A DNA stretch of 64,000 nt from Hellea sp. GTDB taxonomy: Bacteria > Pseudomonadota > Alphaproteobacteria > Caulobacterales > Maricaulaceae. Location of the stretch: NCBI GenBank assembly GCA_020628425.1, contig JAHDEZ010000001.1:116615-180614 (forward strand). The letters are read 5' to 3'. Below the pieces are notes generated by a model that was not told the origin of the DNA, searched no databases, and saw only the letters and a list, made by a program, of their open reading frames with translations. A program made the translations under genes and the position numbers. Shown in pieces: positions 53,802-62,707 of the stretch (position 1 is the stretch's first letter; each line of letters opens with the position of its first letter).

Positions 53802-55442
53802 CTAGATGGAATGAACGAATAGCTCGAAACAGGCATCGCCGGCACGGCTGGAATTTCCATTGACGTTGAAGAAGTCGAAACTCTCAATAACATAGGAGCC
53901 CGCTTCCAGCGTTCCAATATATGTCTCCTGATTAATCAGAGAGCTTTGGGATTTGGCAAGCTCTACCCCGGCAGACCAAATCTTGAAATCAGGATCTCGT
54001 TCACCCTGCGTCGATTGTCCACGCATGGCGATCTCATATTGACCGGTTGTTGGAATATCGACAAAGACAAATTCCCGATTACCAAGCTTATTGAACCGAC
54101 CTGCATCATCCACAGAGCAAACGGTTGCAGAGGTCGTATCAATGACTACCTCTTTGTAAATAGGTAAGCTCGATGCAATAGCGCCATTATTACGCTCACC
54201 GACGCCTTGTGCATCGCTGGAGGTGATATTTTGCGTACCCAGCAGCAGACGGAAATCCGCTTCATTAATACCAACTTGTTTAACTAGGACATCGGAGAAA
54301 GAAAACACGGTCGCAAACACGTCAGCGTCCGTAAATGCTTCGGAGGTCATAGCCCCATAGATAGGGGCAAAACCGGCGGCGACATGATCATTACTGTCCA
54401 CCGCGTCATCGTGAATATCGTAGATAATAGCGGCGACAGAACCCTGATGAAACCAACCTGCACGGCTAGAGCGAAGGTCTTCGAAATCAATGCCAAAACC
54501 GCTTCCCTGCCCGGCACCAGCGCTGTCCTTATAAACGGGATCATCGGTCACAATTGCCGCTAGGCCATTGCCAAAACCTTCGGAAAAAGCCAGACGCGGG
54601 TCTAGTTTGTCATTCAAAGAATGTAGCCCCCCCATAGAGTCCATACGTGCAATTTGGTGTTCGAAATAATGGCCCCATTCATGGACAATCACGTGAGGAT
54701 CATATTCATCCGTGTCCCGGTCAGCCGCCCCCAAGAGATAAACCGCGTTTTCATCCCGGTGATAACCCGACGTACCAATCTGGCCTAATTCCTTACTCCC
54801 CGCCACAGGCTGATTATCCGGACTCCAACGAAACTCAATCGCTGGAAACTCTGCACGGGCGTCGACCTCCAAGACTAGCTGCACAGCGTCATATATAGGA
54901 TACAGAATAGCAAAAGGTGCAGCAGCACGCTCGGAATTATACCCCTCACCATTCCAACCTGACGCAGCATGCAAATTTCGGGTCTGGCTTGCATTCGTCC
55001 CTGTCGACGCCAATGATCCTTCCAGAACATAGAGCGCATTATCCATTGTATTATCCGTAACCTGAACGTCCCAATTCGAGCCCCGAGAAAGTTGTGCTCG
55101 CGCCTGAACTTTCAATTCTTTTGCAGAGGCAAGCCCTGAAAAACTGTAACGGCCTTTGTCATCTGTCAGCGTCTCTGCGACCACTTCATCCCCATCATCT
55201 AATAGAACGACCACGACACCGCGGGCCGGTAACCGTTCGGTGGCTTCATAATCCAATCCATATCCGCTTTGTTTGTGTGGCACATTATCAAAGGTGATTT
55301 GCCCGGATAATGTGACTTTGGCGGGCGTAGAACCGCCGGACACCGACGTGCTGGTGGTCGAGGAAGAGCTACTGCCACCTCCGCCGCAGGCGGAAAGAAA
55401 AATCAAACCCATTGCTGTTCCGACAATTTTGACCAATTCCAT
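53802..55442 (-). CDS. secreted lipoprotein with CarboxypepD_reg-like domain and HEWGH metalloprotease motif
   Basis: A lipoprotein signal ends LSAC (C19), followed by a Gly/Ser linker (GGGGSSSSSTTS). Residues 42-115 form a carboxypeptidase-regulatory-like beta domain (GRYSFSGLASAKELKVQA). Residues 250-300 carry H254-E255-W-G-H258 and, 30 residues later, SEGFGNG with E288 as a likely third zinc ligand, the gluzincin arrangement. The C-terminal region (about 440-546) looks like a pre-peptidase/jelly-roll domain (GQYEIAMRG, GTLEAGSYVIESFDFF). Probably a surface or secreted protease. It stands alone upstream of pyc on the same strand. Confidence 0.75.
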   Translation of the reverse strand: MELVKIVGTAMGLIFLSACGGGGSSSSSTTSTSVSGGSTPAKVTLSGQITFDNVPHKQSGYGLDYEATERLPARGVVVVLLDDGDEVVAETLTDDKGRYSFSGLASAKELKVQARAQLSRGSNWDVQVTDNTMDNALYVLEGSLASTGTNASQTRNLHAASGWNGEGYNSERAAAPFAILYPIYDAVQLVLEVDARAEFPAIEFRWSPDNQPVAGSKELGQIGTSGYHRDENAVYLLGAADRDTDEYDPHVIVHEWGHYFEHQIARMDSMGGLHSLNDKLDPRLAFSEGFGNGLAAIVTDDPVYKDSAGAGQGSGFGIDFEDLRSSRAGWFHQGSVAAIIYDIHDDAVDSNDHVAAGFAPIYGAMTSEAFTDADVFATVFSFSDVLVKQVGINEADFRLLLGTQNITSSDAQGVGERNNGAIASSLPIYKEVVIDTTSATVCSVDDAGRFNKLGNREFVFVDIPTTGQYEIAMRGQSTQGERDPDFKIWSAGVELAKSQSSLINQETYIGTLEAGSYVIESFDFFNVNGNSSRAGDACFELFVHSI

Positions 55443-55629
55443 TTTCGGGTGCTCCGCTGCGTTGGAACCCCCACCGGAGCAATTAAGATGCCATTAACTA
55501 TGTCTGTCTCAAAAATAGATTTTGGTGGTGTGTGATATCTGCGTTTTCCCTGCCTATTCTGCTTTACGCTGTCTAGGAGTTCTGCGCATAATTCGTGCGA
55601 CCGAGAGGCTCAAACCGCAAGGACCAATC

Positions 55630-56121
55630 ATGAAAAAATCTATTATCAGCGCGCTGACACTGACAATTTGCCTGGGCTTCGCGCCTCAAGCTATAGCTGA
55701 TGAAAATGCGGCCTTGTGCCATCTCTACAGTGCGACAGGCGCTGGGACTGTTGAATTCCTTTTACCTCTTACCGTGCAGCAATATGTCAACCTGACAGCC
55801 GGTAAAGATAAGGCCTTGGCAGACCAGATGACTCAGGCCATCGTCAGACAATATAACCCGCAGATAATTGCTCAATTACAGAACACAAGTCCTGAAAAAA
55901 TCGGACTCATGGGCGAAGCAGCAGGACAAACGGTGACACAATTGCTGATGAGTGGTCAAGCCACCAGTAAGGCAGACGTTCAGGGCGTGATGACTTCAGC
56001 CTGTCAAGCATTAGGGGCCAACACAATTATAGAAGAACAGAAAAAACTGCGTGAATCGCTGCAACAACAAGCCGCGCAACAAGGTCCCCAAACCGTTACG
56101 TCATCCGGTGAAAGTCGCTAA
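55630..56121 (+). CDS. secreted helical protein, unknown function
   Basis: The track start is too early; ATG 55630 gives a signal peptide (MKKSIISALTLTICLGFAPQAIA). The mature 140 residues are mainly helical with two cysteines (AALCHLY, SACQALG) and a Gln-rich C-terminus (ESLQQQAAQQGPQ). The family is not recognised. It ends 8 bp from the convergent TadG-like gene. Confidence 0.65.
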   Translation: MKKSIISALTLTICLGFAPQAIADENAALCHLYSATGAGTVEFLLPLTVQQYVNLTAGKDKALADQMTQAIVRQYNPQIIAQLQNTSPEKIGLMGEAAGQTVTQLLMSGQATSKADVQGVMTSACQALGANTIIEEQKKLRESLQQQAAQQGPQTVTSSGESR

Positions 56122-56129
56122 AGACGCAT

Positions 56130-57488
56130 CTATTCAACCAACCTCGCGCCATCATCCGTATAGGGTTTGAGTGGGGGCAAACCAGCGGCGACATGGTCAA
56201 CAGAGACTTGCATATGTGTACGGCCCGAAAATTCGATCTGGTGCGCGATGAAACTCGTCGCAGGGGATTGGGACGACACAGAATTATCACTTGTCACCAG
56301 AAGCTTGTGATTAGGCAAATAGGCCGTTCCAATAATTGTTAATCCACCGCCTGAATTTATCTCGCTAACAGACGTTTGGGTTTCCGGAACGGCCGGCACA
56401 ATTCCATTAATGTAGTCCTGTAACTCGAGATAGCGTTGCCAGAAAACCAAACCGGCTGTCAGACCGCTGGACGGCGCCTTCAACCAGACTTGCGCACCTT
56501 CCTCAATCATAAGAGGGGTATCTTCACCCTTTAGAAGGAAAGTTACACCATTGCCATAAACACCTGCATTTTGAGTAAAAGTCAATCCACCCCAAATATG
56601 ATATACGCCGGGCGAAAGCGTCACATTAGCGCCACTGATCTCTAGGCCGCGGCAATATATGCCGGGCATAAGCGTTGCATGATCTGGGATAAGACTTTCA
56701 CCCTCAATATTTGTAGAAAGCTGAGACTCCAGGAAGGCCCGGCCAGCGCCTTTTCCGTTTTTATTTTTGATAATAACCTGACGATTCTGATCACAGGACG
56801 AGGCGGCAGGCGGTATCACCAGATCCTTATAAGGATCCTCCACAGGCGAACAATTGGCTTTGACCCTTGGATAATAATTCCCGATCGCGCCACCAACTGA
56901 GCAAAAGTTTCGAGCCCTCGGAGGGGTCAAGGTAGCGGATATCATGGCCTGTGGATGAATTGAGTTGACCTGCACGGAGCAGGTCGACGCATCGAAAACA
57001 GCATTGTCTTCGAAACGCAGGGAGTAAGCGTTTTCTTTGTCCAAAGTCATCACACAGATCGTGTCCGATCGGGTCAAAACTGCTTTGGAGCGATCATGCA
57101 AATGCGTTTTGTGAACCCCGACCAAACCACCAACCAGAGACGGAACCTCCAACGTCGCAGATATTTCGACTGTTTCTCGACTGGCCGCAACCTTCAGCGC
57201 AACGACCTCGTCCTCGTCGCTTTGAAAGTTTTTATGAAAGACTTCACGTGCGTAAGAGGCGCGTTCCGCATTACTCAACATATCTGGAATAACGGCCGCC
57301 AATGCCGCAGCATCAAGAGCTGCCTCAAGGGATTTATTATGGCGATTGCGATTTTCCATATCCAGGGCCAGGCCTACGCCCGCAATAAGCGGCAGACCAA
57401 GCAAGCTGGTCCAAACGGCAAACTGGCCGCTCTGGTTGAAACAATACCTATCAAAATGTGTCTTAAGCGATCTCATTACGCCCATCAT
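56130..57488 (-). CDS. TadG-like pilus assembly protein (TadE/TadG family)
   Basis: The N-terminal part is TadE/G-like: a membrane helix at about 21-43 after a basic tail (SGQFAVWTSLLGLPLIAGVGLALDME), followed by LEAALDAAALAA. The rest (to residue 452) is a periplasmic beta-rich domain with several cysteines (TICVMT, STCSVQV, NCSPV, SSCDQN). TadG has been linked to Flp-pilus assembly. No other tad/cpa genes are in the window, so its main cluster may be elsewhere. The vWA domain of longer TadG proteins is absent. Confidence 0.75.
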   Translation of the reverse strand: MMGVMRSLKTHFDRYCFNQSGQFAVWTSLLGLPLIAGVGLALDMENRNRHNKSLEAALDAAALAAVIPDMLSNAERASYAREVFHKNFQSDEDEVVALKVAASRETVEISATLEVPSLVGGLVGVHKTHLHDRSKAVLTRSDTICVMTLDKENAYSLRFEDNAVFDASTCSVQVNSIHPQAMISATLTPPRARNFCSVGGAIGNYYPRVKANCSPVEDPYKDLVIPPAASSCDQNRQVIIKNKNGKGAGRAFLESQLSTNIEGESLIPDHATLMPGIYCRGLEISGANVTLSPGVYHIWGGLTFTQNAGVYGNGVTFLLKGEDTPLMIEEGAQVWLKAPSSGLTAGLVFWQRYLELQDYINGIVPAVPETQTSVSEINSGGGLTIIGTAYLPNHKLLVTSDNSVSSQSPATSFIAHQIEFSGRTHMQVSVDHVAAGLPPLKPYTDDGARLVE

Positions 57489-57644
57489 ACACCCCTAGCC
57501 TTGTGTAATGATCGCTTCATAAATGTTAACAATTTAAAGAGCGGTTATTAATCATTGTTAAGAATTCATAAAAATTCACTATTCTCTGAAGCATAAAACC
57601 TTAGCATCTCTTTCCGATCAGCTTCTTACTTGCCCTGATTGCCT

Positions 57645-57659
57645 CCCTCCCTTAGAGGG
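57645..57659 (+). promoter_or_regulatory. hairpin covering the crcB Shine-Dalgarno
   Basis: CCCTC-CCTTA-GAGGG can fold so that the presumed crcB Shine-Dalgarno (AGAGGG, 6 bp before the ATG) is paired. This may reduce translation. It does not match the fluoride riboswitch consensus. Confidence 0.3.
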
Positions 57660-57665
57660 CCCCCC

Positions 57666-58043
57666 ATGAATGGAATTTTAAATGTCGCTATAGGCGGAGC
57701 GCTTGGCGCCAGTGGACGCTATCTGATCGGTCAGTGGGCCGGAAGAACATTTAATTCGGAATTTCCATTTGGGACTTTTATCGTCAATATTTTTGGCAGT
57801 CTTTTGATGGGTATTTTGATCGGCTGGCTATTAACCCGTGAAGGCGGTGAACAGATGAAGTTATTTCTAGCAACCGGATTTTTGGGTGGATTTACCACTT
57901 TTAGCGCGTTTTCCCTGGACGTAATCAACCTATTGGAACGCAAAGCTTATACACCGTTCATTCTTTATGTGTCCGGGTCCGTAGTTTTAGCCATAGCGGC
58001 TTTGGCCATTGGCCTGTTTGTCGCAAAGCGAGTATTCGGATGA
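57666..58043 (+). CDS. crcB: fluoride channel CrcB/Fluc
   Basis: ATG 57666 is used instead of the track start. The 125-residue protein has four helices and the Fluc signatures GALGASGRYLIGQW, FPFGTFIVNIFGSLLMG and GFLGGFTTFSAFSLD with the phenylalanine-box pair. Dimers export fluoride across the inner membrane. Its stop overlaps the pseudouridine synthase start (ATGA). Confidence 0.95.
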   Translation: MNGILNVAIGGALGASGRYLIGQWAGRTFNSEFPFGTFIVNIFGSLLMGILIGWLLTREGGEQMKLFLATGFLGGFTTFSAFSLDVINLLERKAYTPFILYVSGSVVLAIAALAIGLFVAKRVFG

Positions 58044-59023
58044 GCGGAGTCCAGTTAATAACCATCCCCCAAGAAGATACCGGTCAAAGGCTTGACCGCT
58101 GGTTTAAGCGCCGCTTTCCGCATATTCCCCACGGTCGGGTCGAAAAATTGCTACGAACCGGACAGATTCGGATTAATGGTAAACGTTCCAAAGGTTCGGA
58201 CCGAATTGAGGTCGGTGACGATATTCGGATACCTCCTTTGCCTGAACCATCGGCAATCAAAACGCAAAAGGGTCCAAACGAAGGTGAAATACGCTTTATG
58301 CGGGATCTAGTCTTGTATGAAGACAACGACCTGATTGCCCTCAATAAACCTTTTGGTCTTGCTGTTCAAGGCGGATCAAAAACAACGCGCCACATTGATG
58401 GTCTTTTGCCCGCACTGGGTCAGGGCTGCCGCTTGGTACATCGGCTTGACCGTGATACCTCCGGCGTATTGCTCGTCGCCAAACATGCCAAATCTGCTGC
58501 CTGGGCCGGCAAGGCCTTTCAAAGCCGACGAGCCGAGAAGATTTACTGGGGTGTCACCAATGGCGTTCCCAATCCCAGATCTGGCGAGATTAAAGGATAT
58601 GTTGCGAAAGGCAAAACAGATAACCGCTTTGGCAACAAAAATGCAGGCAAAGAGATCATGATGGCCGTGCGCCATGGACATGCCGGTGCGAAACACGCAC
58701 GCACACTATATCAAACGGTTCAAACTGCCGGCGCGAAAGCCGGTTTGGTGGTCATGCAGCCACTCACAGGCCGCACCCACCAATTACGGCTACACACGCA
58801 AATTTTAGGCGCGCCGATTGCGGGTGACCCCAAATATATGACAGACCGCCCCCTGCCTGGCGGACTGGAAAAAAAACTGCATCTGCATGCGCGTGAACTG
58901 ATCTTACCCACTCCCAATGGTGACATTTCCGTTACGGCGCCCTTACCGCCCCATATGAAATCAGCTTTCGACAAGCTTGGCTTTGATACCAAAATCCAAT
59001 TGGAAGTCTGGGAAGACATATAA
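58040..59023 (+). CDS. rluC: RluC/RluD-type 23S rRNA pseudouridine synthase
   Basis: The 327-residue protein has an S4 RNA-binding domain (about 12-65, GQRLDRWFKRRF...RVEKLLRTGQIRING) and the synthase domain with catalytic Asp in VHRLDRDTSGVLLVAKH and GRTHQLRLHTQILG. It pseudouridylates large-subunit rRNA. RluC rather than RluD is the likelier subgroup by N-terminal layout, but this is not certain. It overlaps crcB by 4 bp and the ATP12 gene by 1 bp (TAATG). Confidence 0.9.
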   Translation: MSGVQLITIPQEDTGQRLDRWFKRRFPHIPHGRVEKLLRTGQIRINGKRSKGSDRIEVGDDIRIPPLPEPSAIKTQKGPNEGEIRFMRDLVLYEDNDLIALNKPFGLAVQGGSKTTRHIDGLLPALGQGCRLVHRLDRDTSGVLLVAKHAKSAAWAGKAFQSRRAEKIYWGVTNGVPNPRSGEIKGYVAKGKTDNRFGNKNAGKEIMMAVRHGHAGAKHARTLYQTVQTAGAKAGLVVMQPLTGRTHQLRLHTQILGAPIAGDPKYMTDRPLPGGLEKKLHLHARELILPTPNGDISVTAPLPPHMKSAFDKLGFDTKIQLEVWEDI

Positions 59024-59715
59024 TGCAGGGAGCGAAAAGGTTTTATAAATCGGCAGTCACTACTGTCCTTAAGGATGGTTACGGCGTGCATTTGGATGGC
59101 CGCACCTTGAAAACACCCGGAAAAAAGACCCTCAAGGTCAATTCTGAATTTGTTGCCGGCCTGGTGGCCCTGGAATGGGAATCGCAAATTGAAACTATTA
59201 AACCGGAAACCATGCCGGTTACTCGATTGGTCAATGTATCTGTTGACTTCACACCCCACAACAGAGACAAGCTGGCACTGGAGGCTCGCAATTATGGCGG
59301 AACAGATCTCTTATCTTATCGTGCAAAAACCCCTGCGGAACTTGCGGAGCGACAGGCGGCCGGATGGGACCCGCTACTGGATTGGGCCGCTGACCGAGGT
59401 ATAAAACTCGCGACGACCCAAGCGGTTCTTGCGATACCGCAAGATGAAGATGTTTTACAAAAAATCACCGATTATGCGTTAACGCTCAAGGATCTCCATT
59501 TAACCCTTTTTGTTCATCTTATCGCAGTCTACGGTTCGACGGTTCTGAGCATGGCCGTTATGGAAAAACATATTTCCGGGTCACAAGCTTTTGAACTGTC
59601 ACGAGTGGACAATCTCTATCAGATCGAGCAGTGGGGAGAGGACGAAGAAGCCGCCGAGATTGCTGCCAACCTATCTGCAGAAGTTTCGGCACTCTGTCGT
59701 ATTTTGGACGATTGA
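59023..59715 (+). CDS. ATP12-family F1-ATPase assembly chaperone
   Basis: The 230-residue protein has the ATP12 pattern: GVHLDGRTLKTPGKKTL, ALEWESQ and PVTRLVNVSVD in the N-terminal half, and GTDLLSYRA...WDPLLDWA in the helical C-terminal half. ATP12 binds the F1 alpha subunit during ATP synthase assembly; bacterial members are typical of Alphaproteobacteria. It is translationally coupled to rluC. Confidence 0.93.
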   Translation: MQGAKRFYKSAVTTVLKDGYGVHLDGRTLKTPGKKTLKVNSEFVAGLVALEWESQIETIKPETMPVTRLVNVSVDFTPHNRDKLALEARNYGGTDLLSYRAKTPAELAERQAAGWDPLLDWAADRGIKLATTQAVLAIPQDEDVLQKITDYALTLKDLHLTLFVHLIAVYGSTVLSMAVMEKHISGSQAFELSRVDNLYQIEQWGEDEEAAEIAANLSAEVSALCRILDD

Positions 59716-59731
59716 ACTATTGGAGAGCCAA

Positions 59732-60139
59732 ATGGCTGAAGCGATAAGAGTATCAGAGCGCCCCGGTGGTAAATATACCAATGACATACGGTCATCCCGC
59801 CACCACGCTTATGCGGACGAGCCGGTTGAATTAGGAGGAGCAGATTTAGGGCCGACGCCCTATGAATATCTCAATGCCGCGCTCGGTTCCTGTACGTCCA
59901 TCACCATGCGCATGTATGCTGACCGTAAAGGCTGGCCTGTCGAGAGAATTTCTGTTGATGTGACGCATGCCAAAGAAATCCATGGAGACGGTATAAAGCG
60001 GGATGTCTTTACCCGTGTGATTGTGATCGAGGGTGAACTGGACGAAGCCCAAAGAGCGCGCATGTTGGAAATTGCCAATAAATGCCCGGTCCACCGTACC
60101 CTGGAAGCCGGCTCTGACGTAATTACAAAAGCCGGATAG
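59732..60139 (+). CDS. OsmC-family peroxiredoxin-like protein
   Basis: ATG 59732 follows GGAGA with good spacing, so the longer track ORF is set aside. The 135-residue protein has the two OsmC/Ohr cysteines, C54 (ALGSCTSITMRMYADRK) and C118 (ANKCPVHRTLE), needed to reduce organic hydroperoxides. GGADLGPTPYEYLNAALGSC is typical of the family. It is the last gene of the crcB-rluC-atp12-osmC operon, 16 bp after the previous stop. Confidence 0.92.
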   Translation: MAEAIRVSERPGGKYTNDIRSSRHHAYADEPVELGGADLGPTPYEYLNAALGSCTSITMRMYADRKGWPVERISVDVTHAKEIHGDGIKRDVFTRVIVIEGELDEAQRARMLEIANKCPVHRTLEAGSDVITKAG

Positions 60140-60164
60140 TTAGCCCTTCTGTAACCTTATTCGC

Positions 60165-60194
60165 ATAGAAATGGTCCGACAGGAGTATTTCTAT
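60165..60194. repeat. 8-bp inverted repeat before the duplicated hypothetical gene
   Basis: ATAGAAAT (60165-60172) and ATTTCTAT (60187-60194) are perfect complements with a 14-bp spacer that contains AGGAG. The repeat lies 12 bp before the ATG at 60206. It may be an operator or a weak stem. Confidence 0.35.
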
Positions 60195-60205
60195 AGGGGC
60201 TGACC

Positions 60206-61147
60206 ATGTCACGCTTACAAGACCAGTTACAGAGCATTCTAGATGAAAATCTATTGGACGAAACACGTTTTAACGAGGTTCGCCGCCAGATTTTTGATGA
60301 CGGGAATGTTCAGACCGAAGAAGCCGACTTATTATTCCGCATCGATACCGATATCACAGACCTCCCCGAAGGATGGGATGAATTTTTCGTCGGTGCTTTG
60401 ACAGATTTTTTGATACGGCAGACTTTGCCGGTCGGTTATATAGATCCTATACATGCTAGCTGGTTGATGGAACGCCTTGAGCAGGACGACCGTCTCTCAG
60501 AGGAAACTGAGCTTGAGCTATTGCTCAACATTTTACGTCTTGCCCGAGATGTACCGGAGAGCCTAGAGCAATATGCGCTCGCTAAAGCACGGGATCGCAT
60601 CCTGGCTCGAACACCGCTTATGGTCACATCCAGTGACGTTGAGACGCTTAAGAAAATTCTGTACGCCTGCGGTGGCTCAGACGGATTTTCCATTAGTGAG
60701 GGCGAAGCCCGCTTCCTATTTGACCTGGACGAAGTAACTCAGTCATCAGCGAATGATCCAGAGTGGCAAAGGCTATTTGTTGGCGCTATCGCCAACCACC
60801 TTATGACTATTGGTGCACCAGCACCGCTGGAAAGTAAAACAGCACGTCGCGGCGATGAGTTTCTTATGTCCAATGAGACCATTTCATGGAATTTAAGCCG
60901 CTCGTTCAAGAGTTGGTTGGAGCAATTCCGGACAGGTTCAAATGGCAGCCTTCGCTCACAATATCTGGACGAAGATCGTCTTGCCAAAGCCCAAACTATA
61001 ACCTTTGACGAAGCCGGCTGGCTGATTGATCAAATTAACCGCGACGGAAGCCGCAGCGACAATGAACAGGCATTGCTGGCATTCCTAAAAGACGAGTGCC
61101 CGAACATTCACGAGAGCCTGAATTCGCTGTTACGCTACGCCGCATAG
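60206..61147 (+). CDS. hypothetical protein with two-fold internal duplication
   Basis: The 313-residue cytoplasmic protein is built from two related halves. Residues 39-70 (EADLLFRIDTDI...EFFVGALTDFLI) match 167-200 (EARFLFDLDEVT...LFVGAIANHLM), and 85-122 (SWLMERLEQDDRLSEETEL...VPESL) matches about 270-306 (GWLIDQINRDGSRSDNEQA...NIHESL). The pattern of short acidic helices recalls TerB- or EF-like modules, but no metal-binding loop is convincing. AGGGG precedes the ATG. Function unknown. Confidence 0.7.
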   Translation: MSRLQDQLQSILDENLLDETRFNEVRRQIFDDGNVQTEEADLLFRIDTDITDLPEGWDEFFVGALTDFLIRQTLPVGYIDPIHASWLMERLEQDDRLSEETELELLLNILRLARDVPESLEQYALAKARDRILARTPLMVTSSDVETLKKILYACGGSDGFSISEGEARFLFDLDEVTQSSANDPEWQRLFVGAIANHLMTIGAPAPLESKTARRGDEFLMSNETISWNLSRSFKSWLEQFRTGSNGSLRSQYLDEDRLAKAQTITFDEAGWLIDQINRDGSRSDNEQALLAFLKDECPNIHESLNSLLRYAA

Positions 61148-61208
61148 GCGCATTATGGCAAGACTTCTAAAAGACGTTCCTTAAAGGGTTGTTTTTTGAG
61201 AGTCATCT

Positions 61209-61685
61209 GTGCTTAGTCTGTTTTTTAGTCCAACCGGTCTGATATCTCGCCCGCAATACTGGCTGGCCTGCGGTGCGTATGTTCTCTGCTATATTGCTCT
61301 GATATATGTGGTTGACCTGACGAGTATGACGGGTTTCTGGCTTGGTTTTTTCTTTGTTCCGGCGCTGTTCTACTCCATCTATCAGGTCAGTAAAAAACGG
61401 CTTCATGATATGGGTTATTCAGCACGCCCCTTCTGGATGTGGTTTTTATTGCTCATTATCTTGTTTGTCGGTCTCGCACTCTATTTTGGATGGGGCGAAT
61501 ATTTCAATGTGCTGTTTGACAATCCCGAAAAGCACAATGACGAGGCCTGGATCAAAATGCAGGAAATCAAACTTCAGGAAAGCCTCGCCATAGGTCGGGA
61601 GCCGACTCGACTCATCATGCTTATTCCGTCTATTCTATTTCTTATCTGGTTGGCGGTGACCCCCGGAAAATCTGACCGGACTTAA
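61209..61685 (+). CDS. DUF805 membrane protein
   Basis: GTG start. The 158-residue protein has the DUF805 pattern: FFSPTGLISRPQYWLAC at the N-terminus, KKRLHDMGYSARPFWMW before the third helix, and about four hydrophobic helices. A polar loop (GEYFNVLFDNPEKHNDEAW) sits between helices. DUF805 proteins are inner-membrane proteins of unknown role, frequent near stress and phage genes. A second DUF805 gene follows 43 bp downstream. Confidence 0.85.
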   Translation: MLSLFFSPTGLISRPQYWLACGAYVLCYIALIYVVDLTSMTGFWLGFFFVPALFYSIYQVSKKRLHDMGYSARPFWMWFLLLIILFVGLALYFGWGEYFNVLFDNPEKHNDEAWIKMQEIKLQESLAIGREPTRLIMLIPSILFLIWLAVTPGKSDRT

Positions 61686-61728
61686 AAACGGGCTTGATTT
61701 TCCACGAATTCCTGCCCATCACGCTTTC

Positions 61729-62256
61729 ATGGGTAAACTATTTTTCAGCCCGGATGGGCGCATCGGCTCTCAAGAGTTCATCAAAGGAGCCGTCATTTTA
61801 TTGGCCATAAACTTTGCTTTATGGCTGGCCTGGTTCGTATCGGGGACCGTCGCTATTTTAGCTATCATGATTTCACTAGCGACAATATATTGCTGGAGCT
61901 GTCTGTTCGCCAAAAGGTTTCACGATGCAGGCCTTAATGGCTGGATGTTTCTGGCGGTATTTTTGCTATTTGTCTTATTAGCCACCTTGGTTGTTCCCAT
62001 CCTTCTTAGTCCAATCCTGCCTGTCAGCGATGCCGCGCTCGAAGTTGTCGAAAAGATGGATGTGATGCGGGAAGAATTGGAGACAAACCCACCGCAAACG
62101 CTCGATGGTTTTTCGCCTATATTTTCTTTGTTTCATGAGTTTTATCAACTCACGGCTCTCCAGTCGGCCATTACATATTTTCTCTCTGGCGCCATTGTCG
62201 CCTTTGGTACCAATAAGCTTTTAAAAACCGATCCCAATCCTAATCAGTGGGGATAA
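61729..62256 (+). CDS. DUF805 membrane protein (second copy)
   Basis: The 175-residue protein has LFFSPDGRIGSQEFI and AKRFHDAGLNGWMFL, the DUF805 hallmarks, and four helices. It is a diverged paralogue of the preceding gene. A periplasmic or cytoplasmic loop with acidic residues (VEKMDVMREELETNPPQT) separates the last two helices. It is followed 10 bp later by the small lipoprotein gene, so the three likely form one transcript. Confidence 0.83.
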   Translation: MGKLFFSPDGRIGSQEFIKGAVILLAINFALWLAWFVSGTVAILAIMISLATIYCWSCLFAKRFHDAGLNGWMFLAVFLLFVLLATLVVPILLSPILPVSDAALEVVEKMDVMREELETNPPQTLDGFSPIFSLFHEFYQLTALQSAITYFLSGAIVAFGTNKLLKTDPNPNQWG

Positions 62257-62266
62257 AGGAGACATC

Positions 62267-62707
62267 ATGAGAAAATTAATTTACGCGTCTGTATTGACCA
62301 TATCGCTGGCTGCTTGTGGCGGCAACACAGAGCCGGAAATCGAAGCCTCCAAAGTGCCAACGCATCTGAACGGCAATTGGAATGCCACATCTTTGGTTAT
62401 GGGCGGCAATGAATTACCTGCGGAAATGACCAAAGAAATCAGCATCACTATTAACAACCTGACCTATGAAACACGCGCCATGGGTCAGAAGGAAACAGGC
62501 ACAATGGTCTATCACGATGACCACACGCCTCTGCGTCTCGATATTATGCCTAAGAACGGCCCTATGGCCGGCAATACTCTCAAGGCTATCTATAAGCTTG
62601 AAGGTGAAAAACTGACGGTCGCCTATAATACGACATCAGAGGATTACCCGTCCGGCTTTTACAGCAATGCTGAAAACGGATATCTGGTGACGGTTTACAC
62701 CCGCTAG
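62267..62707 (+). CDS. small lipoprotein, lipocalin-like
   Basis: A lipoprotein signal ends LAAC (C17). The 129-residue mature protein is beta-rich with [17 protein letters not shown] at the start, a pattern seen in lipocalin-like or TIGR03067-type domains. AAAGGAG precedes the ATG. It ends in a CTAG overlap with the convergent lipB gene. Function unknown. Confidence 0.75.
   Translation: MRKLIYASVLTISLAACGGNTEPEIEASKVPTHLNGNWNATSLVMGGNELPAEMTKEISITINNLTYETRAMGQKETGTMVYHDDHTPLRLDIMPKNGPMAGNTLKAIYKLEGEKLTVAYNTTSEDYPSGFYSNAENGYLVTVYTR

Noticed and set aside
57489-57665. Fluoride riboswitch upstream of crcB
   Set aside because: The conserved crcB-motif blocks are not found; only a short hairpin over the Shine-Dalgarno is present.
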